From Plecoglossus altivelis (taxonomy: Eukaryota; Chordata; Actinopteri; Osmeriformes; Plecoglossidae), in contig BROE01000015.1 in the NCBI GenBank assembly GCA_036571765.1, positions 826,224 through 890,223 on the forward strand: a stretch of DNA of 64,000 nt, in the 5' to 3' direction. The position numbers were made by a program, and so were the translations under genes. The notes beneath the pieces are model-generated. The model saw only the letters and a list, made by a program, of their open reading frames with translations, did not search any database and was not told where the DNA came from. This document shows, piece after piece, positions 13,201-26,735 of this stretch. How positions within the stretch are numbered: position 1 is the stretch's first letter; every line of letters begins with the position of its first letter.

Positions 13201-16200
13201 GTATTTCACTTAGGTTCACAGTATTTACCTCTGTGTGTATACTTGGATGTACAGTATAATGAGTGTATGTACATTAACTTGTATGTGTTTGTGTTTCACA
13301 AGTGTGTATGTGTGCCTGCACCTGTCTGTGAGCTCCTGGGCTATAAGAAGGTGTTTTAAGTGGTATTCAATGGCTCTTTCATACTGCTGTAGCAGAGTGT
13401 AGGTGTTTCCCAGACTGTAGCAAGCCTGGGCCTCCATCACCTGGTCCTTCAGTTGATGAGACAGCTGCAAAGTCTTTCTGATGGTGGTGGCATGGACAGA
13501 AATAGAGTCAAGAAAGTGAAAGCGAAAGAGAGGACGGCAGTAGTGGGTTGGGTAAGTAGAGAGATAAAAGGTAAAAAAAACAACAGAAGAACCTGACTAA
13601 AATGATCAAAACGTCATACTGAATCATATGGGTTAATGCCTATCTTGACTACTAGATAGGATATATGAACTCTTCTCACCTGTAGTAGTCTGTAGCAGTG
13701 TTGAATTGTCCCAGGAAAATTAAAGCATTACCAAGGTTACTATAGGCTCTTCTTTCAGCCGCTTTGTCACCAAACTCTTTGGCTATGGAGAGACGCTGTC
13801 AACGACAGACAAAAAGCCTTGACTTCGATTACTTCGCTTAAAAACTGACAACTGTACCTTACACTTCTATGGCTGTGTCTCTACGTAATTTACATAATTG
13901 AATCCTCTCTATAGTTTACTGTTCCGAATCATATGTCTGCTATGACGTCCTTTTGATGCTAAACTCTGTCTCTTAACCGACTGGACTATTTACCTGTCGG
14001 TGGAACTTGATGGCCTCCACAAAGTTTCCCAGCAGATAGTGGGTGTTGCCTAGGTTACCGAAGGCCCTTCCCTGGGCAGCTCGATCACCCAGTTCTTTGA
14101 CCAGACACAAGTTCATCCTTGAAAGAAAGTAAGCAAGAAAGAACACCTTCACAACAATCCTTACTCTTTTGAATGCTCTCTAAAACCCAGTACCCTATAT
14201 TTCATTTTGAATACACACAGCTCAAAAAGATTAAGGGATCACTTAAACAACACAATGTAACTCCAAGTCAATCACACTTCTTTGAAATCAAACTGTCCAC
14301 TTAGGAAGCAACCCTGAAATGGAGGCCTACATCAATGACTCATTGGCTGCTGGCATCACTCGCATCATCCCCCCTTCTTCGTTGCCAAGAAGGACCAGAC
14401 TCTGAAACAATTTTTTTTTACAACCGGGGTTTAAATTATATCACGATCAAGAACTGCTACCCCCTTCTTCAGGGGGCCACCACCAAGCTTGACCGTCGCA
14501 AAGCCCATCACCTGGTGTGGAATCAAGAGGGGAATGAGTTGAAGACTTTACCCCCCCCCCCCACAGGACATTATGAATACCATGTCATGCCCTTTGGGCT
14601 TACCAATGCCCTGGCAGTGTTTCAGGCCTTGGTGAACGACGTGCTCAAAGACATGCTGATGTGTTTGTCTACCTGGATGATATCCTTGTCTTCAAGTCCC
14701 ATGAGGAACATGTTCACCATGTGCATGAGCAGTTTGTAGCCGAGTGTGAAGCGGGCGGGATGGGAATCAGCACCTCTAAATCTGAGGTTCTTGACCGGAA
14801 AAAGGTGAAGTCCTTGCTTCAAGTGGAGGAGTTCAAGTATCTCGGGTCTTGTTCACGAGTGAGGGAAGGACGGAATGTGAGATTGACATCGGATCGGTGC
14901 AGCGGCTGCAGTCATGCGGTCTCTGTACCGGTCCGTCGTGGTAAAGAAGGAACTGAGCCGGAAGGCAAAGCTCTCAATTTACCGGTTGATCTACGTTCCA
15001 CTCTCACCTATGGTCATGAACTTTGGGTATGACCGGAAGGACGAGATCATGGATACAAGCGGTCGAAATGAGTCTCTCGCAGGATGGCTGGGCGCTCCCT
15101 TAGAGATAAGGTGAGGAGCTCGGTCACACGGGAGGAGCTCGGAGTAGAGCCGCTGCTTCTCCACGTCGAGGGGAGCTGGCTGAGGTGGCTCGGGCATCTG
15201 TTTCGGACGCCTCCTGGACGCCTCCCTCTGGAGGTGTTCTGGGCATGTCCTACCGGGAGGCGGCCCCGGGGAAGACCCAGGACACGCTGGAGGGACTATG
15301 TCTCTCGGCTGGCCTGGGAACGCCTCGGGATCCCCCCAGAGGGGCTGGAGGAGGTGTTTGTGGAGAAGGAAGTCTGGGCCTCCCTGCTCAGACTGCTGCC
15401 CCCGTGACCCGGCCCCGTATAAGCGGGAGACAATGGATGGATGTGCGTGCACACAGAAAACAGAGGCAGCCCAGATCAGGCCATCGTCCAAAACAGGAAT
15501 CACAGTACAAAAAGCAAAGCATAAATTGTTATTTAGCGTTGATTTCAGCAGCGTAAAACTTTTTTTTTTGTTTTTTGCGGAGTTGTCCACATGGGGCTTG
15601 AACAGGAGCAGACTGGATGTTTGAAAGGCTGGGGCTGAAAAATGAAAAAGTCTGCTACTGCACAACATGGGGCCTCACCAATGAAACAAACAGGAATGGG
15701 ACAACACTCCAAAGTATTGTTACAGTTGGCACGTTAAAGGGGCGATTGAAAGTAAGGCCATTGGAACCTTAAAGTTAAACCATTGTAAGGGCACCATATT
15801 GGGTAACGCTTCATGTTATCGCTAGTATAAATGCACCTATTAAGACAAGTTTTCATTTTATTATAGAGGGAACATGTATTGCGTTAAGGGGTATCCTGGG
15901 CACTGACAGACAGTAAGGCACTGTGTATCATTTTTGCCACTAGAGGGCATTTTAGAAATCCTTTTTAAACCCTGGGGCACCAGGCAGTCAACCCCTGAGT
16001 CTTCCAGTGGGCCTGTATACACCAAAGGGGAAGGTATATTGCGCCTTTCACTTTGTGGAAACAAGGTGAAGTAATACAGAAGCTTGTAAACATATAGGCT
16101 GCTTTAAACAATGAAAATACTTCATAATTAAATAAAAAAGTCTAGTTGCCTTTGTTAAATCTTCACCAACCCTGTGTGAGAAGCCTGATAACAACCCATC

Positions 16201-19200
16201 ATTAGAATCAAGTGTGCTGGAGCAGGAAAACATCAAACATTTTCAGGACAGTGGCCCTCAAGGACCTGAGTTTGACACCCCTGATCTACAGGGTTGAAGA
16301 ACGGATATGCCATAATTGACGTAACTGATCAAACTTCAAGACGCATTGCTCAGTTTAGGACTTAGTTTATGTCAATTAATCAATGGCTTTTGAAAACAGT
16401 GGAAGTGACATTATTTGTTAACTTGTTTATTTTAATTAACAACAGTTTTGGAGATGAAGTAAAGCCATAACTTAATTCATGCAAGTCACATTGTGTTAAC
16501 AAAGACTACACTAATGTTTTCTAACAATGACGGAACAAAAAATGCATTTCTGGCTAAAATCCACTCGACGGAACTATCTTTTTTGCATTCCGTTTTTATC
16601 TGAAATAATTTGCAACTCATCTTAGTTTAGCTTGACTTTTAGCTTGACACAGAGCAGGCTTGTTCAGAAGTCTAACTTACCTTGGTTACCTTGGTTGAAC
16701 TAGAATAAGCCACCTTAATGGAATGGAACTCTCTAAAGTAAGCGAGATTTATCAAAACAAGTCTTAATAAGTATTTTCTTAATCTACATGGATGGATTCT
16801 TGGCTTGAAGCACAGGCACTTGTGGATCTCGAAGGTATTGCATTACAGATAGCATCCCATTGGTAAAAGGTTGTCCACATTTTGGCAGACTGAAACTATA
16901 GGCCACAAGTAACACCACAAATGGCAGACCATTGCCCACAGGTGGCTCTATAGGCTACACCCTCAACGCCATTTCAAAAGTGATGGCATATCCACCCCAC
17001 AAGTCCAAAATGTCTGCATGTTGGTACGCATGCCATATTACTTAGGTACACAGGTCTGTGGAATGATATCTGCAGCATGGGCTTTTCTGTACAGTGACAA
17101 TTTGTGAAGAATGTACCACCAGGTGTTCAACCACCAGGTTATTTGAGCTGTTGTATTTTGTATTTACAAATCGCTTCATTCACAGATTTGGTGAATGGCC
17201 GGTCACAATGATGTATTTTCAAACACAGGCTTTTAGTGTACCCTGGGTATGTATATTTCAGCAATCACTTTAATATAACATCAGGTCTGAACCCTCTCTC
17301 ATACTATCCCAATTCACAAAGGGGACGAAAATGGTAAATCACTTGCACTTGGTAATGAGTGGGATTTAATTGGAGCTAATGACTCTGAAATATGCAAGGT
17401 GTCCAAGTGTAGAGTATGTTTGTTTGTGCGAGTCTACTGTATATGGATTTGGGCATGTGTTTGTAACAGTGTTTTTGTGTGCGCAAGCCATGACACCTAC
17501 TCATAAAACCCAGTAGCCTTTTGCAGTGTGTCTCTGACATCTGGAAGCAGGTCCCCAGGCTCATGTGTGCAGCCCCATAGCTGCTGCTTTCCCTTTGCAT
17601 GAAACACGTTACCTATGTTATACAGGGCCCTCGCCTCCCCAACCTGTTTAAAAGAGAACAAGAGAAGGGAAGAGAGAGAAGGCACATGATGTCAAATGCA
17701 AATAAATGTAATAGAATAGAAGAGGTGCGAAATGAAAGTGGATGTGTGTTACCTTATCCCCTTGTTCTTGAGAGATGTCCAGGTGTCTCTGACAGCACAC
17801 TGCTGCTTCATCAAAACGACCTAAAACCTTAAGGGTGTTTCCAAGGTTACCGCTGGCTTTTCCCTCTCCTATTCGGTCTCCTATTGTCCTGAAAATAATT
17901 TTTGTAAATAATTAAGATCATTTTATATGAGGTTATCTTTAATCACATAAAAAATAGCAATCATGCAGCCCTGCTGAGTTGCATTGTCTTACCTAGAAAA
18001 ACTCAGGGTCAAACTGATGCCAAATACATATATGTAACAGAAAATTAATAAAACTTTGTGGACCTCAACCAGTGACTATTACACCTTCCTGAACTTGCAC
18101 TGGATGAACAATGATAACAAACACCTACGGCCATAAGCATGAAATCCTGTGCTATAGGTCTACTTAAAAGTAGCACAGGTGCAACAAATGGTTAAAAATA
18201 CAGGACATTTGGAAATATTCAGCAAGGAGAACATAACAACTAATCAAGTTCATTGATATCAGGTCTGTAACGTTATTAGCTATAAAAGGGATGTTTTTGA
18301 GAGGGAGAGTGTCTCAGAGGACACGCAGAGGCTCTCTATGAAAGATTGCGAAAAAATTTGGGAATGCATTGAAATGATCTTCATTGATGTCAAATTGCAA
18401 AGGCTTTGCAATCCTGTCATCTACAGTGGCTAACATAATCAAAAGATTCAAAGAAACTGGAGAAATTACTGTGCATAAGGGACAAGGCCAACAATCTTTA
18501 TTAAATACCTGTGGTCTTTGGGCCATCAGACAACACTGCAACACTCATTGGGATGATTGTATCAATGACATTACTAAATGGGCCAGGAACACTTCCAGAA
18601 ACCACTGTTGGTAAACATAATCTACCAGACCAACTGCAGATGCCAACTAAAGCTTGATCATGCAAAAAGGAAGACAAGCCTAATTTAAAATGGACTATTT
18701 CAAAATGAAAGTGTTCTATGATCTGACGAATCAGAATTTTACATGCTTGTTGGAAATCATGGACGTCTTGTCCTCCAGGCAAGAGGAGGGAGACCCTCCA
18801 TTGTGCTATCAGCCTTTAGTTCAAAGGCCAGGATCTCTGATGGTTTGGAGGTGCATAAGTAAATATGGTATGGGCAGTTAGCGTGTTTTGGAAGGCACTA
18901 TCAATCCTGAAAGGTTTATAAAGGATTTAGAGTGTCATACACTCCCCTCCAGACAACATCTATTACAGGGAAGGCTTTTTTTGTTTCAGTAGGACCATGC
19001 AAAACCACATACTGCAGCTATTGCAACAGCATGGCTTTGTCATAGAAGTGTCTGTAGGCTGTATTGGCCTGCCTGCCGTCCAGATCTTTCAACTAGAGAG
19101 AAGCTTTGGCTTATCATTAAAAAAAATACATGTGAAAGATGACCACAAACACTTCAGCACCAGATAACCTATATAAGGCAAGAATGGGACCAAATTCCAA

Positions 19201-22200
19201 CGCCTAAACTCCAGACACTCATAACCTCAATGCCCAGATGTCTACAAACTGTGTTGAAAAGACATGTTACACCATAGTAAACATGCCTGTTCCAACTATT
19301 TTGAGACCAGGAGCATTTAAACGAGCAAATTTTCTGCATAAAATTGTAAAATCTTTATCGAAACATTTATGTTATCCATGTTCTATTATCCCCTACTTGA
19401 ACCGCCACCTTAACGTGGTGGAGGGGTTTGAGTGCTTGGATGATCCTAGGAGCTATGTCGTCAGGGGTAATAAGCCCCTGGTAGCGTCTCCCAAGGCAAA
19501 CTGGTCCTAGATGACTAGCCAGACTAAGCGCGGTTCACCAAAACCCCCTATGATGCCAATAAAAAGGAGATTCGTTACGTCGCCCGGAGTGGCGTGACCG
19601 GGGCCCCACCCTGGAGCCAGGCCTGGGGTGGGTGCTTGCATGTCTGGTGGCCGGTTCTTTGCCCATGGGACCCGGCTGGGTTTAGCCCGAAAAGGTGACG
19701 TGGGATCACCTTCCTGCAGGCCCACCACCCACAGGAAGGACCGTACGGGGGCCGGTGCAGTGTGTTTTGGGCAGCGGTCAGGGGCAGGTGCCTGGACGAC
19801 CAAGGCCATACACACCGTCTCTAGCACTGGGGACATGGAATCTCACCTCGCTGGCAGGGAAGGAGACCGAGCTTGTGCGGGAGGTAGAGCGTTACCAGCT
19901 AGATATAGTCGGCCTCACCTCCACGCACAGCCTGGGTTCCGGATCCATTATCCTAGAGAGAGGCTGGACTCATATTTCTCTGGTGTTGCTCGCGGGGAGG
20001 GGCTGGCGTGGGCTTGCTCATAGCCCCGTGGCTCAGCCGCCACGTGTTGGCGTTTACCCCGATAAATGAAAGGGTCCTGTCCCTGCGCCTTCAAGCCGGG
20101 GACAGGGACACTGTTGCCTTGGCCTAAGGGCCGAATAGCAGTGCAGAGTACCCGGCCTTCTTGGAGTCCCTGGGAGGGGTACTGGATAGTGCACCGACCG
20201 GGGACTCCATTGTTCTGCTGGGGGACGCCCACGTGGGCAACGACAGTGACACCTGGAGAGGGGTGATTAGGAAGAAGGGCCCCCCGATCTGAACCCGAGC
20301 GGTGTTTTGTTGTTGGACTTCTGTGCTAGTTACAGTTTGTACATAAAAAACACCATGTTCGAGCACAAGGGAGTCCATCAGTGCACGTGGCTCCAGGGCA
20401 CCCTAGGCCGAAGGTCGATGATCGACTTTGTTGTCATGTCCTCTGACCTCCGGCCACGTGTCTCGGACACTCGGGTAAAGAGAGGGACGGAGCTGTCAAC
20501 CGATCACCACCTGGTCGTGAGCTGGATCCGCTGGTGGAGGAGGAAGTCGGACAGACCTGGCAGGCCCAAGCGTATCGTGAGGGTCTGTTGGGAACGTCTG
20601 GGGGAGCCTTCTGTCAGCGGGGTCTTCAACTCGCACCTCCGAGAGAGTTTCTCACAGATTCCGGGGGGGATTGGGGACATTGAGTCTGAGTGGACTTTGT
20701 TCTCGGCCTCCGTTTTCGATGCGGCGGCCCGGAGCTGCGGTCGTAAGGTCTCTGGTGCCTGTCGTGACAGCAATCCCCGAACCTGGTGGCGGACACCAGA
20801 AGAAAGGAATGCTGTCAAACTGAAGAAGGAGTCCTATCGAGCCTGGTTGGCTTGTGGGACTCCTGAGACAGATATCGGCAGGCTAAGCGTGTCGCAGCTC
20901 GGATAGTCGCAGAGGCAAATTCTGGCAAACCGTTCGCCGACTCAGGGGAGAAGCAGTTCTTCACCAACACCGTGTACGGTGCGGGCGGGGAGCTGCTGAC
21001 CTCAACTGGGGACGTTGTTGAGCGGTGGAAGGAATACTTTGAGGATCTCCTCAATCCTCAAGGACCCGGAGGTGGACTCGTCGATCACCCAGGCAGAAGT
21101 CACCGAGGTGGTTGGTGGGCTACTCGGTGGCAAAGCCCCGGGGGTAGATGAGATCCGCCCAGAGTATCTTAAGTCTCTGGATGTTGTGGGGCTGTTGTGG
21201 CTGACACGTCTCTTCAACATTGCGTGGCGCCTAGGGACAGTGCTGCTGGACTGGCAGACCGGGGTGGTGGTACCCCTTTATAAGAAGGGGGACCGGAGGG
21301 TGTGTTCCAACTACAGGGAGACCACACTCCTCAGCCTCCCTGGTAAGGTCTATGCCAGGATACTAGAGAGGAGAATCCAACCGATAGTCGAACCTCGGAT
21401 TCAGGAGGAGTAGTGTGGTTTTCGTCCTGGTCGCGGAACACTGGACCAGCACTACACACTTCATCGGGTGCTTGAGGGTTCATGGGAGTTTTCCCAACCA
21501 GTTCACAAGTGCTTTGAGGACCTGGAAAAGGCGTTCGACCGTGTCCCTCGCGGCGCCATGTGGGGGTTTGCCGGGAGTACGGGGTCCGGGGGCCCTTTGC
21601 TCAGGGCCGTCCAGTCCCTGTATGACCGGAGCAGGAGCTGTGTTCGCATTGCCAGTAGTAAGTCGGACATGTTCCCGGTGCATGTTGGACTCCGCCAGGG
21701 CTGCCCTTTGTCACCGGTTCTGTTAATTGTTTTTATGGACAGAATTTCTAGGCACAGCCAGGGGCCAGAGTGTGTCTAGTTCGGGGGCCACAGGATCTCA
21801 TCTCTGCTATTCGAGGACGATGTTGTCCTGATGGCTCCATCGGACCGGTACCTACAGCATGCACTAGAGCGGTTTGCAGCCGAGTGTGAAGCAGCCAGGA
21901 TGGGAATCAGCACCACTAAATCTGAGGCCATGGTTCTCGACCGGAAAAAGGTGGCTTGCTCCCTTCGGGTGGGTGGGAAGTCCTTGCTTCAAGTGGAGGA
22001 GTTCAAGTATCTTGGGGTCTTGTTCACGAGTGAGGGAAGGACGGAACGTGAGATTGACAGGCGGATTGGTGCAGCGGCTGCAGTGATGGGGTCTCTGTGC
22101 CGGTCCGTCGTGGTGAAGACGGAGCTGAGCCGGAAGGCAAAGCTCTCAATTTACCGGTCGATCTACGTTCCTACTCTCACCTATGGTCATGAACTTTGGG

Positions 22201-25200
22201 TAATGACCGAAAGGACTAGATCGCAGATACAAGCGGTCGAAATGAGTTTCTTTTGCAGGGTGGCCGGGCGCTCTCAGAGATAAGGTGAGGAGCTCGGTCA
22301 CAAGGGAGGAGCTCGGAGTAGAGCTGCTGCTCCTCCACGTTGAGAGGAGCCAGCTGAGGTGGCTCGGGCATCTGTTTCGGATGCCTCCTGGACGCCTCCC
22401 TAGGGAGGTGTTCCGGGCATGTCCTACCGGGAGGCGGCCCCGGGGAAGACCCAGGACACGTCGGAGGAACTATGTCACTCGGCTGGCCTGGGAACGCCTC
22501 GGGACCCCCCCTGGAGAAGCTAGAGGAGGTGTGTGTGGAGAAGGAAGTCTGGGCCTCCCTGCTCAGACTGCTGCCCCCGCAACCTGGCCCCGGATAAGCG
22601 GAAGACAATGGATGGATGGATGGATGTTCTATTGTCAATACAATGTTGGCTTATGTGACTTGAAAGTCTTTTAGTTTTCATTTTATTCAAAGTTTTTAAA
22701 TGGCCCAACTTTTCCAGAATTCAGGTTGTATAATTTTAATGATAAGTGTTTTTGAAATGTGAGAGACAGAATAACTAACAAAAAAAACTAAAGTGTTCGC
22801 GTTTTATCGAGTATTTGACCCCCTTGCAATCTTAAAGATTTCTGGCTCCTAACAAAAATTAGGAGCACTTCTTTTAAAAGCGTGTGCCTCATCACCTGTA
22901 CAAAAGACAGCTGTCCACAGACGCAATCAGTTTCAAAACTCTCCACATTGTTAGATGTGTATGTGTCCAGTAAACTTTGTCTATGAACATCTGAATTCTT
23001 TTGAGAAGAACTGGGTGAAAATGTTGTGGTCAGATGGGACCAAAATCAAGCTCTTTGGCATAAATTCAACTTGCCATGTTTGCTGCCTACAACTTCAAGC
23101 ATACCATCCTGGAGGTGGAAACATTATGATTTGGGAGTGTGTCAAAGACTGAAGATCTACAAAGAAGCGTGGGATAGAATCCCTCCTAATGCAAACCTGG
23201 GGGGTATTCCGTCAACATCACTAGTGAAAGCCAATTTGACACAAAAAAGTCTCACTTAGACTTTCTCCGACTAGCCTTGTATAAGCCCATGCATAAGTAA
23301 CCATGCAATTAACACAAACACACTTGGAGACGGCATCGTGGAAGTTTGTGATGATTGATACTTGTCGCCTCTGGTGGCGTTGCAGCCAGTTAGCGATGAT
23401 GTATGATCACGTAACCATAACCAAGTGGTGTCTCATTTCTCCGTCTCAAATTTTCACTCCTTAGCCCCTACAAGGATAGGGGATAAGGGTTAGGGCTAAG
23501 ACTATGGGGAAGGGGTAAGACAGAGAATTGGAATTGGCCCTAAGACTAAGCGGTACGACTATGAGGAAGGAGCAAGACAGAGAACTGGGATTCACTCTTA
23601 AGATATTCCACTAATGATCTGTTCCACTAACAAACAATGTTAATTCAAGATAGGCCTCACTAAGCTAAGATTGCATTTGCACACGTGGAACAGAAGCTGA
23701 CAAGATCAGGCTATCAGCGAAAAGAGTGGTTATGTTACAAAAAGCAAAGCATAAACCAGCAGTGTTGTGCTATTTTCAGCACCATACTTTTTTTTTTTGA
23801 GTTAATCCCAAAAAAGGGTGACATTTCCTAACTTAATACAGCAAGGGAGACAACTAGTCAAACCATTACGACTGTTTTAATGTGTGAATTGTAGGCCTAC
23901 CAAACCTACTTAACTAAACTGATGGATTTAGATCTACTGATAACTAGCGTAATTTGATGAGCTATCTGAAACCAGTTTGACTGAAATCGCTGGCCGAGAT
24001 ATTCAACGGTTGGGTGAAAATAGCCAAAAAAGAATGTTGCAGCAGTTGACAATTGCATTTCTATGAAGGTTATGCATAGATTCAAAACACCGTAGGAGTT
24101 TGCACTTCATGTGGCCTAAAAATGTTTTTTATGTCTTCAGCCAAATCAATTAAAGAAAACTTGTCAAGACTCATTGCAATGGTTGTATCTTAAGTAAATT
24201 AAACAATGTATATTATTATAATTATTTCTTACTGTATTTATTTAAATTAATAAATTCTCTGGAGATTAAGTAAACGATGAACATGTAAATTGATGCATGC
24301 TGGGTCATATTGTGAGAAATAAAGTCTGCTTTGGGAGTTGAAATTCATGTGATCAAACTTTCTTTTCAGATTCTGTTTCCACCTCTGAAATTACCTGCAA
24401 CACATCGTACAGTTTTTCTCAATCGCTTTCTTGTGGTTCTCACATCACTATTGGCATTTGCAAAATAGTTCGTTCAACCTCCACAACATTTAGTCTTTTG
24501 TGCACATCATAATAGCAGGTTCTCATTCATTCGAACTGAATCTGAACTTTCTCTGATGAGAAGGTGTGTGTGAAGCATTAATTGCAACCAATGATAAGCC
24601 GCTTCTCTTCAATCACTGTCAGAGCTGAATCTCCAAAACCCCCACTTTACAAGCATATAAGAATCAAGCAGGACATAGTGTATACCATTTCTTTAATACT
24701 GTGACACAGAGGCCAAGTACATAGGCGGAACCCTGATGAAATCAGGGCTACAATTGTGGATCATGTTGTCTATAACGACCTAACAATGGCTGAGGCTGGT
24801 CGAAGGGTGCAGCCAAATGTTGGGAGAACCACTCTAAATTCAAGTATTCAAACATTTCGTCAGGAGAACAGGTGTATATAAATGGACAGTAATTCAGCAT
24901 TGAACAATCTGCTCTGCACTACTGTCATTGTGTCACACATGAAGCTTTCAGTGGGACAAGAACTTGTCACTGTACATTTTACATTTGGACGTACAACTTT
25001 CCTGCATCACACATTTAGTGTGATGTGAAAGGAATGACCGGCATCCACATACCACAACGGCCCTGTTAGCGGCCATGGATGCAGCACATCACAGCAGAGT
25101 CCTACAGTGGTTGGATTCTCCACTCGAGATCCTTTCCTTGCTGCATTGCAAGAGATGATATTCGTGTGATATAGACTAAATTATGTGGCCAGACAGAGAG

Positions 25201-26700
25201 GAACGTCTGGATGTGCAAGAATGATTACAGTAATATGCATGTTGTATGTTCAGTTCCAATATCTACTGAAATATTGTTGACAGTTGTGCAGAACTCTACC
25301 CAAAGGGAGTTTGTTTGTTGTAAATAAGGGTGTATTTTTTCTTTTACACAATGCTATGAACAAATTAGAATTACAAAGAGCATATGCAGTAACAATGTGA
25401 AACATATATATTCAGTGTCTTGTACTTACCTCACTAAATACAGTAACATGTAACTTCACTGTATTTTTCAAATGGCTGTGCAAATGGTATATGGTGCTGT
25501 CTTCAACATTTTCAGGTAGTCACAAAGATCTGACTTTTGGATTGGAAAACATTGACAGAGTAATCTGTCGTAATGAAAACATGACAAAGCCATTTGACTC
25601 ACTTGTTCATAAGCAATGGTGTCAGGACTTTTCATCTTGATGACACTGACACTTTCAATGACATGAATACTTTCTTTTGAAGAATGGCCTATCCATATTA
25701 ATGAAGTGACACGCTTTTGCAATTTATGAAGTAGGTTTTGCAGTTTGTACTAATTGTTTTGAGAACTGCATCAACTGTTGTGCAAATTTAAAATAGCAAT
25801 GTGAGAAATGCACCAAAGCAACTGAGAAAAACTGTAATCTACTTTGATGGAACACCCCCCTGGTGACAACAACAAACGTCTGACCTCTTTGCCAACAATG
25901 GTTTTGTCACCAAGTACTACGTCAAACAAGCGGTCAAATACTCAGTTCAATAAAATACTTTTGAAATGCATTTGTTAGGATTTCTTTTGTGTAACTCTGT
26001 CAAATAAACCTACCATTGAAATTATAGACTGGTCATTTCTTCATCAGTGGGCAAACTTTTAAAAATCAGCAGGGGATCCAAAAACCTTTCCTCACAGTAG
26101 CTGCATATCTGGTTCTACCTGGCCCCAGGTCAACACACAGGTCTGACCAGAGATCCGCTGGTTCTGTAATGTAACTGTACCCCTCCCTATCCTTGCTAGA
26201 CATGTTCCCCTGCCAGTTTGCCAACTGCACAATTCACAGCATGATACTAGATTAGCCAGGCCAGTTATTGGTTCATCAAAGTAAACTAAGAAATCTAACT
26301 TTCGATGAACCCAAAACAGTTGATGGTACATTTAAGGCAAGTTGTATTCAACGTATACCATGTAGGTATCATATTAAATGAATGCTTTAATTTTCTTTTA
26401 TCCAACTGTATAAACAAGCACAGTTAACCGTATTCCCATGTCCTCACATTGCCAATGTCAGGTCGTGCTTATGAAACTCTAAGGCTTTGCCATACTCCTT
26501 GAGGTAGAAATACGCATTGCCCAGCTGACTGTAGATGGCACTGAGTGTCTTCAGGTCCTCCGTGCCAACCTGCACGGCCGCCTCAAAGAACGCTGTCCCA
26601 CCTTTAAAGTCCCCGGTCTTACACAGCCTTTCCCCTTCCAAAGCCAACTCCAGACATGAGGCTTCCATCCTAAACACACGTATTCACACAAATATACAAA

Positions 26701-26735
<35 letters not shown>

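Larger units (their letters stand above)
22728..26099 (+). mobile_element. Tc1-like transposon B, split by another element
   Basis: The left part (22728-23200) has GAGAGACAGAATAAC and transposase relics ENVVVRWDQNQALWHKFN (equivalent to LWSDETKIELFG), GGGNIMIWECV and a KEAWDRIPPNANL segment. The right part (25859-26099) resumes at CCTGGTGACAACAACAAACG and reaches a terminal repeat typical of this Tc1 group (TATAGACTGGTCATTTCTTC, then AAAATCAGCAGGGGATCC and CCTCACAGTA). The middle of the transposase and the left terminal repeat are missing. It directly abuts transposon A. Confidence 0.78.

Noticed and set aside
13225..13259. Extension of gpsm1 exon 7 into the following open frame (TYTLVKHKHI)
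   Set aside because: The donor CAG|GTGCAG at 13322 gives exact phase with exon 8. The remaining frame is intronic microsatellite-like sequence.
11010..14728. A single Gypsy element with integrase at 11.0 kb and RT at 14.3 kb
   Set aside because: Both are on plus, but RT should precede integrase, and four gpsm1 exons lie between. They are treated as separate relics.
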